Program-made: the position numbers and the translations under genes
The notes under the pieces: model-generated
What the model was told of the DNA's origin: nothing
Databases searched by the model: none
What the model saw: only the letters and a program-made list of their open reading frames with translations
Part shown: positions 17,736 to 25,508 of the stretch, in pieces
Numbering within the stretch: position 1 is the stretch's first letter
Layout: each line of letters starts with the position of its first letter
DNA from: Caldilineaceae bacterium
GTDB taxonomy: Bacteria > Chloroflexota > Anaerolineae > Caldilineales > Caldilineaceae
Direction of reading: 5' to 3'
Length of the DNA: 64,000 nt
Assembly (NCBI GenBank): GCA_022842065.1
Contig: JALHQH010000018.1
Location: 141,075-205,074, forward strand

Positions 17736-18854
17736 ATGAGTGGATTGACTTTAGTATTGTTTATTATCGGGCTTGTGTTGCTGATTGTTGGGGCCGAATT
17801 ATTAGTCCGCGGTGCGTCACGCTTGGCCGCGGCGGTTGGCATTTCGCCGCTGGTCATTGGCTTAACGGTGGTCGCCTTTGGCACGAGTGCACCGGAACTG
17901 GCGGTGAGTGTCCAGTCGGCTTGGCAGGGACAGGCCGATATTGCGATTGGGAATGTTGTGGGCAGCAACATTGCGAATGTGCTCTTTATTTTAGGGGTAT
18001 CAGCGCTGATTACACCGCTGGTCGTGGCGTCACAATTAGTCCGTATTGATGTGCCGATCATGATTGGGGCCTCCATTGTGCTTTACATCATGAGTTGGAA
18101 TGGCTATTTGGGCTTTGGCGAGGGGGCACTCCTCTTTGCCGGCATTCTGCTCTATACAGGTTGGTTGATCCGGCAGAGTCGCCGCGAAAGTAAGAGTGTT
18201 GCGGCTGAATTTGCCGAAGAATATAGTGAGCAAGCGAAACCAACCCTACTCAGTACGTTGCTCAATATCGGCTTGCTCGTGGTTGGGCTGGCGATGTTAG
18301 TCTTAGGTTCACAGTGGCTGGTCGATGGCGCTGTCATCTTGGCGCGTTGGTTTGGCGTGAGCGAACTGATTATCGGGTTGACAGTGGTTGCGATCGGGAC
18401 TTCCTTACCGGAAGTAGCCACGTCAGTCATCGCGGCCCTGCGCGGGGAACGTGATATTGCGGTCGGCAATGTGGTGGGCAGCAACATTTTCAACATTCTT
18501 TCCGTGCTTGGCATGGCCGCGCTGGTGTCACCGCAGGGCATTCAAGTTTCTGCGGCGGCCCTGGCCTTTGATCTGCCGGTAATGATGGCCGTTGCCGTCG
18601 CCTGTTTGCCGATCTTCTATACCGGCAATCTGATTGCGCGCTGGGAGGGTTTACTCTTCTTGGGCTACTATATTGCCTATGTCGCGTATCTGGTCTTTGC
18701 GGCCACCGCGCATGATGCCCTGCCAACCTTCAGCACGGCGATGACGATCTTTGTCCTCCCCTTAACGGCACTCGGCCTGTTGGTTGCGTTGGGACGTGAA
18801 TGGCGCGGCCGCCGCGCCCGTAGTGCCGGGGTAGCCAATTCGGCACTCGGCTAA
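17736..18854 (+). CDS. CaCA-family cation/Ca2+ (Na+/Ca2+-type) exchanger, copy 1
   Basis: 372 residues with ten predicted helices in two inverted halves. Alpha-1 repeat: GLTVVAFGTSAPELAVSV at about 42-59, with GNVVGSNIANVLFILG after it. Alpha-2 repeat: GLTVVAIGTSLPEVATSV at about 213-230, with GNVVGSNIFNILSVLG after it. The two Glu residues in GTSAPEL and GTSLPEV are the ion-binding residues of the family. The halves are joined by a short basic/acidic cytoplasmic loop (RQSRRESKSVAAEFAEEYSE), lacking the large Ca2+-regulatory domain of animal NCX. It resembles the YrbG type. The cation cannot be fixed from sequence. It is closely related to the copy at 20614, and an amidase gene follows after 28 bp. 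Confidence 0.93.
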   Translation: MSGLTLVLFIIGLVLLIVGAELLVRGASRLAAAVGISPLVIGLTVVAFGTSAPELAVSVQSAWQGQADIAIGNVVGSNIANVLFILGVSALITPLVVASQLVRIDVPIMIGASIVLYIMSWNGYLGFGEGALLFAGILLYTGWLIRQSRRESKSVAAEFAEEYSEQAKPTLLSTLLNIGLLVVGLAMLVLGSQWLVDGAVILARWFGVSELIIGLTVVAIGTSLPEVATSVIAALRGERDIAVGNVVGSNIFNILSVLGMAALVSPQGIQVSAAALAFDLPVMMAVAVACLPIFYTGNLIARWEGLLFLGYYIAYVAYLVFAATAHDALPTFSTAMTIFVLPLTALGLLVALGREWRGRRARSAGVANSALG

Positions 18855-18882
18855 TTGCGGCCGCAGCACCTAATAGGAACCG

Positions 18883-20190
18883 ATGCATATGGATGATTGG
18901 CGATTTGCTTCTGTAACCAAACTAGCAGAGGCGTTGCGTAGTCAGGCGATCTCGGCCCAAGCGGTGGTCGAAACGTACTTGGCGCAGTTAGCAGCAATCA
19001 ATCCGCAACTGAACGCCGTCACCCACTTGCTGCCCGATGCCTTAGACCGTGCCCGGCAGGCCGATCGCGATCTGGCCGCCGGCACGGTACAGGGGCCTTT
19101 GCATGGGGTCCCCTTTACGGTGAAAGATGTCTTTGCAACCGTGGGGGCGGCCAGTTCACTCGATACCCATCTGCGCGGGCGTGCCATGCCAACCATCGAC
19201 GCCACCGCGGTGGCGCGCCTGCGCGCGGCCGGTGCGATCCTGCTCGCGAAGAGTAATTGTCCGCCTAATGGCAGCGGCAGTGACAGCGAAAACGCGCTGT
19301 TCGGTCGCACGGTGAATCCGTACAACTATCAGCACACCGCCGGTGGCAGCAGTGGTGGTGAAGCGGCCCTGGTCGCTGCCGGCGGTTCGGCCTTTGGCCT
19401 GGGCAGCGATGTGCGCGGGGGGTTGCGCATCCCCGCCCACTATTGTGGTCTGGTTGCGCTCAAACCGACGAGTGGTCGTGTGCCCAATACGGGGGCCTAC
19501 AATCAACCGGGTGGCCTGACTGATAGTCGTGCACAAAGCGGCCTGGTGGCGCGCACGGTCGAGGATCTCATGCTGATCGCGCCGTTGATCTGTGGCCCGG
19601 ACGGCAAAGATTCCGGGGTAGTCCCTATGCCTTGGCGCAATCCGGCAGCCGTGCGCCCGGGCAAGTTGACCGTTGCCTACTTTACAGCTGACAGTACATC
19701 GCCTGTCACCACGGAGACGCACCATGCCGTCGGCGCCGCAGCCCAAGCCCTTTCACGCCAGGGCGTGACGATGGTTAGTGCCCGCCCGCCGGATCTAGTC
19801 TATGCGGCGCGTGAGATCGATGCCTTCTGGCGCGATCTGGCCGGTGCGCCAGGCCGGACGGTCGTCGAGTTCTACGCCCTTTGGGATCATTTCCGTACGG
19901 CACTGCTCCAATTTATTACACCCTACGACGCGCTGCTGCTGCCGGTCAGCCATCAAGCCGCGCCACCAACGGGGGAACGGGATGATCGGCGCTTTGACTA
20001 TACCGTGCCCTTTAGTTTGACCGGTTATCCGGCGACCGTGGTACGCGTGGCGCAAATGGCAACTGGCCTGCCGATTGCTGTGCAAGTGGTTGCCCAGCCC
20101 TGGCGCGAAGATGTGGCACTAGTCCTGGCGCGCCTGTTGGAAGAGGAGCTCGGCGGCTATCGGCCACCAGCGCTGGCGCGTCAAGTCTAG
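18883..20190 (+). CDS. amidase-signature family protein, nucleophile Ser apparently replaced
   Basis: 435 residues of the amidase-signature fold. The catalytic Lys is in PFTVKDVF (about residue 80), and the Gly/Ser loop GGSSGGEAALVAAGG (about 150-164) supplies the cis-Ser. The next block normally reads GSDxGGSxRIP, whose Ser is the nucleophile. Here it is GLGSDVRGGLRIPAHYCG (about 168-185), with Arg and Gly in place of Gly and Ser. If aligned correctly, the usual Ser-cisSer-Lys triad is incomplete. The rest (GLVALKPTSGRVPNTGAY, FSLTGYPATVVRVAQ) is well preserved, so the gene is not decaying. It may be a binding protein or use another residue. The gene lies between two exchanger paralogues. 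Confidence 0.88.
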   Translation: MHMDDWRFASVTKLAEALRSQAISAQAVVETYLAQLAAINPQLNAVTHLLPDALDRARQADRDLAAGTVQGPLHGVPFTVKDVFATVGAASSLDTHLRGRAMPTIDATAVARLRAAGAILLAKSNCPPNGSGSDSENALFGRTVNPYNYQHTAGGSSGGEAALVAAGGSAFGLGSDVRGGLRIPAHYCGLVALKPTSGRVPNTGAYNQPGGLTDSRAQSGLVARTVEDLMLIAPLICGPDGKDSGVVPMPWRNPAAVRPGKLTVAYFTADSTSPVTTETHHAVGAAAQALSRQGVTMVSARPPDLVYAAREIDAFWRDLAGAPGRTVVEFYALWDHFRTALLQFITPYDALLLPVSHQAAPPTGERDDRRFDYTVPFSLTGYPATVVRVAQMATGLPIAVQVVAQPWREDVALVLARLLEEELGGYRPPALARQV

Positions 20191-20252
20191 CTGCAGTAAA
20201 CTGGAGAGCAGTTTGCACGCAGCACACGAAAAGTGCAGCAGACAGCCTAGCG

Positions 20253-20492
20253 CACTGTCAGCCAAGTTTTGATGGTTTAGCATTCGAATTAGTCACTCCG
20301 TGACTAATTCGAATGCTAAACTGAAGTCAAGTTGAGAACCGGAGTTTTGCTGGCTAACGGGATCGCGTGCGTCGCACTGACCGCCAACTGTTTCCAGTCC
20401 GCTAGATTCTTTGGTCAGTGCGACGCACGCTGACCGAAACTAGGGGTTTCATTCTGATTTGAGTATAAACCATCAAAACTTGGCTGACAGTG
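20253..20492. repeat. 240-bp nested palindromic element with 27-bp perfect terminal inverted repeats
   Basis: Outer arms 20253-20279 and 20466-20492 are perfect 27-bp reverse complements beginning CACTGTCAGCC. Inside are two further perfect hairpins: 20276-20296 with 20300-20320 (21 bp, loop TCC), and 20365-20382 with 20413-20430 (18 bp, loop 30 nt). No open reading frame of note is inside. The layout would suit a MITE-like non-autonomous element or a large structured RNA. I see no clear target-site duplication. It occupies most of the 423-bp gap between amidase and exchanger 2. Confidence 0.75.
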
Positions 20493-20613
20493 TAGTAGTG
20501 ATAATTTGTACAATTGCAGGAGCGCTTACAGGCAAAGGGCGCAAAGCTTGTTAGCCTACAGCCGTTTGTACCACTCAACTCGAGCAGTGCGCGATGATAG
20601 GAGTACAACAGCA

Positions 20614-21723
20614 ATGGGTGTAAGTACATTCGTGTTTTTTGGCATTGGTCTAGTGCTTTTGATCTTTGGTGCCGAAGTATTGGTCCGCGGGGCATCACGC
20701 TTGGCGATCGCAGCCGGCATTTCCCCCTTGGTCATCGGCCTGACGGTAGTCGCCTTTGGGACCAGCGCCCCAGAGCTCGCCGTCAGCGTCCAATCGGCAT
20801 TACAAGGGGAGGCGGATATCGCATTGGGCAATGTGATTGGCAGCAACATTGCTAATATTTTGTTGATCCTTGGGGTATCGGCGCTCGTGGCACCATTATT
20901 GGTTGCCGCGCAATTAGTGCGGTTTGATGTACCATTAATGGTGATCAGTTCGATGCTCCTTTATCTGTTAGGAATGGATGGCCAGTTGAGTCGCCTTGAT
21001 GGGGCGTTACTCTTTGTGGGCGTGGTGGCCTATACCGTCTGGCTGATCCGTCAGAGCCGTAAAGAAAGTAAGGCCGTGCAGGCGGAATTTGCGGAGGAGT
21101 ATGGGCCACCACCGGCAGCGCAGGGTCGTTATACTTTGTTAATCAACCCAGGTATGATGGTCGCCGGTTTGGCGATGCTCGTCCTGGGTGCCCAGTGGTT
21201 AGTTGGCAGCGCAGAGATCATGGCACGGTGGTGGGGGATCAGTGAGCTGATCATCGGCTTGACGGTCGTTGCAGTGGGCACATCATTACCCGAAATCGCC
21301 ACATCGATTATTGCCGTCTATCGCGGGGAGCGTGATATTGCCGTGGGCAACGCCGTGGGCAGTAACATTTTCAATCTACTTTCGGTCCTCGGCATTACTA
21401 GTTTGGTTGCGCCCAATGGGATCGGGGTACCGGCTGCGGCGTTGGCCTTTGATCTACCAATCATGATTGCGGTTGCCATTGCTTGTCTGCCGATCTTTTA
21501 CACCGGTAATCTCATTGCGCGCTGGGAAGGTGGGCTCTTTGTAGCTTACTACCTCGCTTATATTGCCTATATCGTCTTCGATGCCGCCCAGCATGATGCC
21601 TTGCCCTTGTACAGTACCACTATGGCGATCTTTGTCCTACCGCTGACCGCGCTGGGGCTGATCTTTGCCTTAGTGCGCGAGGTACGTCTACGGCGCGCGG
21701 AGATTTTCCCCGTTAACTCTTGA
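20614..21723 (+). CDS. CaCA-family cation/Ca2+ (Na+/Ca2+-type) exchanger, copy 2
   Basis: 369 residues, colinear with the copy at 17736 over the full length. The alpha repeats are GLTVVAFGTSAPELAVSV and GLTVVAVGTSLPEIATSI, with the same ion-binding Glu residues, and the cytoplasmic loop is almost identical in pattern (RQSRKESKAVQAEFAEEY). Differences concentrate in the second and third helices and at the C-terminus. The start at ATG 20614 has GATAGGAG ten bases upstream; a longer upstream frame has no support. Two paralogues this close suggest local duplication followed by insertion of the amidase gene and the palindromic element, or differential regulation of two exchangers. Confidence 0.93.
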   Translation: MGVSTFVFFGIGLVLLIFGAEVLVRGASRLAIAAGISPLVIGLTVVAFGTSAPELAVSVQSALQGEADIALGNVIGSNIANILLILGVSALVAPLLVAAQLVRFDVPLMVISSMLLYLLGMDGQLSRLDGALLFVGVVAYTVWLIRQSRKESKAVQAEFAEEYGPPPAAQGRYTLLINPGMMVAGLAMLVLGAQWLVGSAEIMARWWGISELIIGLTVVAVGTSLPEIATSIIAVYRGERDIAVGNAVGSNIFNLLSVLGITSLVAPNGIGVPAAALAFDLPIMIAVAIACLPIFYTGNLIARWEGGLFVAYYLAYIAYIVFDAAQHDALPLYSTTMAIFVLPLTALGLIFALVREVRLRRAEIFPVNS

Positions 21724-21805
21724 TGCAATCGCCGGCGTGGACGCCAGTTACCCTGGCCATCAAGCGCAAAGCAGAGCCATTGCAAATTAGATATACCAGC
21801 GGTTC

Positions 21806-21850
21806 TCATCATTTAGCATTTTCGACACGAGTAAAAATGTTAAATGATGA
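21806..21850. repeat. intergenic hairpin, near-perfect 17-bp stem
   Basis: Arms 21806-21822 and 21833-21850 pair with one mismatch and a bulge around a 10-nt loop. It lies 80 bp after the exchanger stop and may end its transcript, although the following bases are not T-rich. Confidence 0.5.
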
Positions 21851-21879
21851 CAGAGCCGAGTATAAAGATCGGTATTAAT

Positions 21880-21924
21880 GCGGGTGCTGTACCAGGGGCG
21901 TTATTTCCTGGATACAGTACCCGC
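21880..21924 (+). terminator. strong bipartite hairpin
   Basis: GCGGGTGCTGTA pairs with TACAGTACCCGC (one G-T pair), and inside it CCAGG pairs with CCTGG. It is followed by ACTGTTTTCC, a weak T-run. It is a plausible terminator for exchanger 2, 155 bp upstream of its partner hairpin's gene. A regulatory leader role is less likely because the downstream promoter element is at 22029. Confidence 0.5.
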
Positions 21925-22028
21925 ACTGTTTTCCAAGGATTGTGACGCACTTTGTCCTGTACCAGTATCCAGAACATAATAACTTATTTTGTAAGGTTGT
22001 GTGACTCAACATCTTGATTGATATGCGG

Positions 22029-22034
22029 TATACT
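22029..22034 (+). promoter_or_regulatory. predicted -10 element of the diguanylate cyclase gene
   Basis: TATACT within GGTATACTATTAA, the same string as in the helicase promoter. No good -35 is visible. A start near 22041 would rule out the longer in-frame starts at 22014 and 22023 and supports the ATG at 22089. Confidence 0.4.
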
Positions 22035-22088
22035 ATTAACTACATGGTAAGTCGGTTGACGAAACATTGCACTCACAAGGCAAACGCT

Positions 22089-22871
22089 ATGCGCTTTCCC
22101 GCTGACATCCAAATTGATACACCACGACGGGTCTGGCTTGCGGTCCTAGCCATGACAGTGATAACCATAGTAACATCACTACTAGTGACGGGTGTTGTCC
22201 TTGGGCTATCTGGGATAACCAATATTGTCATGGCCTATCTGATTGCGGGGATGGTCCCTCTGCTTGCAGTGCCGCCGGTGATCTATGTCATTGCGCGCAC
22301 AGCCTACCAGTTGCACCAAAAGCAGGCAGAGCTATGGCGCCTGGTGCAGACCGATGATCTGACTGGGCTGCTTAATCGGCGCGCTTTTTTTGAGCGCGGC
22401 CATGATGCAATGATTGCCGTCAACGGCGCAACACCACGGGCGGCCTTACTATTACTGGATGCCGATGAGTTTAAGCAGATTAACGATACATTAGGGCATG
22501 TGGCTGGGGATGAAGCATTGCGCTATCTGGCCCAGGCCATTCGCAGTTGTGCGGCACCGACCGATGTGGTTGCCCGTTTTGGTGGTGATGAATTTGCGGT
22601 TCTCCGCGCCAACGCGACCAGCACCGATCTGGCACGCCTAGCTAATCGCATTGGTGAGCGGCTGGCCGCACGGGCCTATTGCTACGGGCAGGAATCGCGC
22701 ATGTTACGAATGAGTGCGGGGATTGCCGATACCAGCGAAATCAAAAGCTTTGATGCACTTTTGTTAGCAGCCGATCTAGCGCTTTATGAAGCCAAAGAAA
22801 AATATCAGACGCGGCCGCCAACGATGCACCTGCCCATGCAAATCTATACGGCTTTCTCGATTCCGACCTGA
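22089..22871 (+). CDS. membrane-anchored GGDEF diguanylate cyclase
   Basis: 260 residues. Two N-terminal helices (about 15-42 and 46-75) anchor the protein. A short linker leads to a GGDEF domain: DDLTGLLNRRAFFERG at about 96-111, LLLDADEFKQINDTLGHVAGD with the metal-binding Asp, and the intact active-site loop ARFGGDEFAVL. It should make cyclic di-GMP from two GTP. The usual inhibitory I-site (RxxD five residues before GGDEF) reads APTD, so product inhibition through that site is probably absent. There is no sensor domain beyond the membrane helices. I chose ATG 22089 because AAGG lies eight bases upstream and the -10 element is at 22029. Confidence 0.92.
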   Translation: MRFPADIQIDTPRRVWLAVLAMTVITIVTSLLVTGVVLGLSGITNIVMAYLIAGMVPLLAVPPVIYVIARTAYQLHQKQAELWRLVQTDDLTGLLNRRAFFERGHDAMIAVNGATPRAALLLLDADEFKQINDTLGHVAGDEALRYLAQAIRSCAAPTDVVARFGGDEFAVLRANATSTDLARLANRIGERLAARAYCYGQESRMLRMSAGIADTSEIKSFDALLLAADLALYEAKEKYQTRPPTMHLPMQIYTAFSIPT

Positions 22872-22934
22872 TCAACCACGCCTTTAACCCTCAGCCACTT
22901 GTGCCAACCACGAGACGCGCGCGCCACAGGCTGG

Positions 22935-24545
22935 TTAGCGGGGCAAGGCCAGCCACTGCCGAGTTGCGCGGTTGATCACACCAGTGTTATGAGCGGCCAT
23001 GATGAGCGGCAAACCATTGGCAAGGTTTTCAACCTCCTCGGTTAGGCCGATATCGTCGATCCACAGCGTGCTGTGCATCATTTTATCAGTCTCCGCACGG
23101 ACTTCGATTACTACGGTCATGTCCACAAAAGCCCGAAGATCGACACGCCGCAGTTGCCAGCGAACGGTTGCTTTACTCTCACACAGATCGAATTGGTCCA
23201 CGATGATGCCATTAACGATCACACCACCAAAATCATAGCCACAACTATCCGTTGATTCGATCCACCGCCAAAATTCAAGGATTGGGGCGGCGCGGGTCAC
23301 CGTCACGTTTTGATAGACAAAAGCCACTTCCGACTTGTGCCCCCCCAACTTTGCGAGCCAGGTACCACTGTGCGGTGTAACATCGGCCGCAGCGTCGGAC
23401 AGAATAAGAGGTGCCCCCTGTAGCGAGTATTGGCTCCAACCTTGTGTGACACCCTCTTCAAAGCTGCCATTATGTAACGCAAGTACTTCGTTGTGAATCA
23501 CAAGCGGCAAGTAAATGATGCGACCTTGGAAGGTAGGTAGAGCGGTTGCGGCCAAGGTCGGCGTTGCCGAGGGCGGTGCCGTTGGAATCAGCGTCGGTGT
23601 TGAAGTGGGAGTATGCGGTGCAGTCGGCGTTGGCGTGGTCGTCGGTGTGGCCAATGTCGGAATCTGCGCCGTTACCCAACCAACATAATGCGAAAGGCGC
23701 GTGTAGACGCCAAAATAGTTCGGCTCTGCACACCCTTCCCCCCAACTCACAATGCCAGCCTGCTTCCACTGGTCCGCCCGCTGATCAAAGACCATGAGCG
23801 GCCCGCCACTGTCGCCGTGGCAGGAATCTTTCCCACCACTTTGTAGACCAGCACAGATCATATTATCGGTGACCTGGCCGTTAAAGATCCCATACGATTG
23901 GCGGCAGTGCTCGACGTCAACCAAGGGGGCCGTCACCTGGCGTAGGACATCACTGGCTGAGCCAGCCTCGGTCACGCCCCAGCCGATAACGGTGGCGATC
24001 TGCCCCATTTCCTCCAGGGTCCAATCAGTTCCAGTCACCAGCCCAAGTGGGCGCTGCGCCGTAGGCGCAGACAACTGCAAGAGGGCAATATCATTGTCGT
24101 AATTCTGACTGCCGAAACCGGGATGACGAATGATTTGCAAGACAGGGATCCGTGCCCCATCGTCAGTGGTTAGATTATGGCGATCAACGACGACATCAAT
24201 CTCATGGGGACCGCGGGGATGACCGTTGAGGTCATAGGTGCAGTGCGCGGCAGTCAGCACCCAGTCGGCGGCGATGATTGAACCACCACAAAATTGGCCA
24301 CGTGCACTATCTGGATTCGTCGAATGGACGAGGGCAACCATCCACGGCCAGGCCCCGGGCGTTGCCTCCTCCCCACCAATCACAGTAGGCCCATTGGGGC
24401 TGGCCGGCTCGATCAATGGCCATTCAAGCGGATTGGATATGATTGCCGCGAAGGCTTGGGTTGGTTTAACTTGGCTACGCCAGATGAAGATCCCACTTAG
24501 GATCAATAACAAGCAACCGACAAATAGGTGTCGGATCTGTTTCAT
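22935..24545 (-). CDS. secreted trypsin-like serine protease (S1) with C-terminal jelly-roll-like domain
   Basis: 536 residues with a signal peptide/anchor (residues 5-25). The chymotrypsin fold starts at TVIGGEEATPGAWPWMV. The catalytic His is in LTAAHC, Asp in NYDNDIALLQL, and Ser in DSCHGDSGGPLMV. The Asp opening the last motif (the S1-pocket Asp of trypsin) predicts cleavage after Arg/Lys. A Thr/Pro linker follows (about 300-345), then the short YLPLV segment (RIIYLPLVIHNEV) and a domain starting NGSFEEGVTQGW that resembles carbohydrate-binding jelly-rolls. The residue before VIGG is not Arg/Lys, so activation would need another protease or none. Start: ATGAGGAGTGTTGTAATG places AGGAG eight bases before the second ATG, hence 24545. 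Confidence 0.93.
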   Translation of the reverse strand: MKQIRHLFVGCLLLILSGIFIWRSQVKPTQAFAAIISNPLEWPLIEPASPNGPTVIGGEEATPGAWPWMVALVHSTNPDSARGQFCGGSIIAADWVLTAAHCTYDLNGHPRGPHEIDVVVDRHNLTTDDGARIPVLQIIRHPGFGSQNYDNDIALLQLSAPTAQRPLGLVTGTDWTLEEMGQIATVIGWGVTEAGSASDVLRQVTAPLVDVEHCRQSYGIFNGQVTDNMICAGLQSGGKDSCHGDSGGPLMVFDQRADQWKQAGIVSWGEGCAEPNYFGVYTRLSHYVGWVTAQIPTLATPTTTPTPTAPHTPTSTPTLIPTAPPSATPTLAATALPTFQGRIIYLPLVIHNEVLALHNGSFEEGVTQGWSQYSLQGAPLILSDAAADVTPHSGTWLAKLGGHKSEVAFVYQNVTVTRAAPILEFWRWIESTDSCGYDFGGVIVNGIIVDQFDLCESKATVRWQLRRVDLRAFVDMTVVIEVRAETDKMMHSTLWIDDIGLTEEVENLANGLPLIMAAHNTGVINRATRQWLALPR

Positions 24546-24807
24546 TACAACACTCCTCATGTTCTACCATAGAACTCGCTCAGCAACACTGCGCACGGTT
24601 ATCTATCTTGTATCTATTGTTTATAAGAACCTGCGGCTTTGCTCACCGCGGCGGGCGCAGCTTCCGCAAACAATCGGCAAACACGGTTCTTCAAATGGAG
24701 CAATGTAATAGAGGAGAAAATGTGCTATGCTGGCAGCGTTGACTTCTCGTTCGTTACAGCGCAAGGGATAACTGTGCCGACTCTATGGTAGCATAGCATA
24801 GGCCACA

Positions 24808-25365
24808 ATGACTGACAATTCAGTGAGGAAATGTATACAAGTGTGTAAGGATTTTGCAAGCTCAGCAATTAGGCTGACAATCAAACAGTTCCTGACAATT
24901 TCGACCTGTCCACCCACCTGGGTGGGATATGATCTCTATGTTGTGCGGGCAGATTTCGCGCATGAAGAAACTGTAAGCAACAGGCCGTGTGTCTTTTATG
25001 TCGGACAGTCAGATCTGGCCTTTGCGCGACTCTGGCGTCATTTGCATGACGGCTTCAAAGGGCGCTCCTTACTTGGCAAGTTTATTCGCGCCAACTGGCC
25101 ACACTCGATGAATTTTGTGATCGAATTATACCGCACTGGGGATCCCTGTTTTGCCGCGTGGGGTCATGATCGCAACGCCATTGAAGCACACCTGATTGCC
25201 CTTTGGTCGCCCTGTTTGAACGAGATGCTCAACGACCATCCCACCCCGCTACCGGCAAGCTATGCGCCACCCACCAAAAATGTCAACTTCCCGCGCCATA
25301 TTGGGCGCATGAGGCGTGAGGCCGAAGTGGCCTGGCAGCAGGCGCAAAATGTCACCGAGTGGTGA
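24808..25365 (+). CDS. GIY-YIG-like nuclease superfamily protein
   Basis: 185 residues. I see the order of elements of the GIY-YIG fold: a DLYVVRAD strand (about 41-48) for GIY, CVFYVGQSD (about 63-71) for YIG, an Arg in the following helix (RLWRHLHDGFKG), a hydrophobic strand (FVIELYRTG), a Glu in IEAHLIALWSP (about 131-141) where the metal-binding Glu sits, and CLNEMLN for the final Asn. Such domains cut one DNA strand in repair, restriction or mobile introns. The stand-alone form and the C-terminal Pro-rich tail give no specific clue. No ribosome site is obvious, so the start is uncertain. It is my reading of the motif pattern and should be tested by profile search. Confidence 0.65.
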   Translation: MTDNSVRKCIQVCKDFASSAIRLTIKQFLTISTCPPTWVGYDLYVVRADFAHEETVSNRPCVFYVGQSDLAFARLWRHLHDGFKGRSLLGKFIRANWPHSMNFVIELYRTGDPCFAAWGHDRNAIEAHLIALWSPCLNEMLNDHPTPLPASYAPPTKNVNFPRHIGRMRREAEVAWQQAQNVTEW

Positions 25366-25438
25366 GCACAGGCTGTGATCCACACCACAGCCGCCCCATA
25401 TTCCACCCCATCGCGCCCAACCGAAACCTCCTATACAC

Positions 25439-25470
25439 TGACGCTTGTCACCCCGTTGTGACAAGCGTCA
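25439..25470. terminator. 13-bp perfect hairpin before the C25 protease gene
   Basis: Arms 25439-25451 (TGACGCTTGTCAC) and 25458-25470 with loop CCCGTT. It lies 74 bp after the GIY-YIG-like gene and 39 bp before the protease start. It could end the upstream transcript or act as an operator; no T-run follows. Confidence 0.45.
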
Positions 25471-25508
25471 ATTAATTCCCTCGTTTATCATAAACAGGAG
25501 GTTTATCC

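Noticed and set aside
20191..20613. Known riboswitch ahead of the second exchanger
   Set aside because: I looked for Mn2+-sensing yybP-ykoY features because exchangers can be so controlled, but the conserved bases are not visible; the stems are perfect palindromes more like a mobile element.
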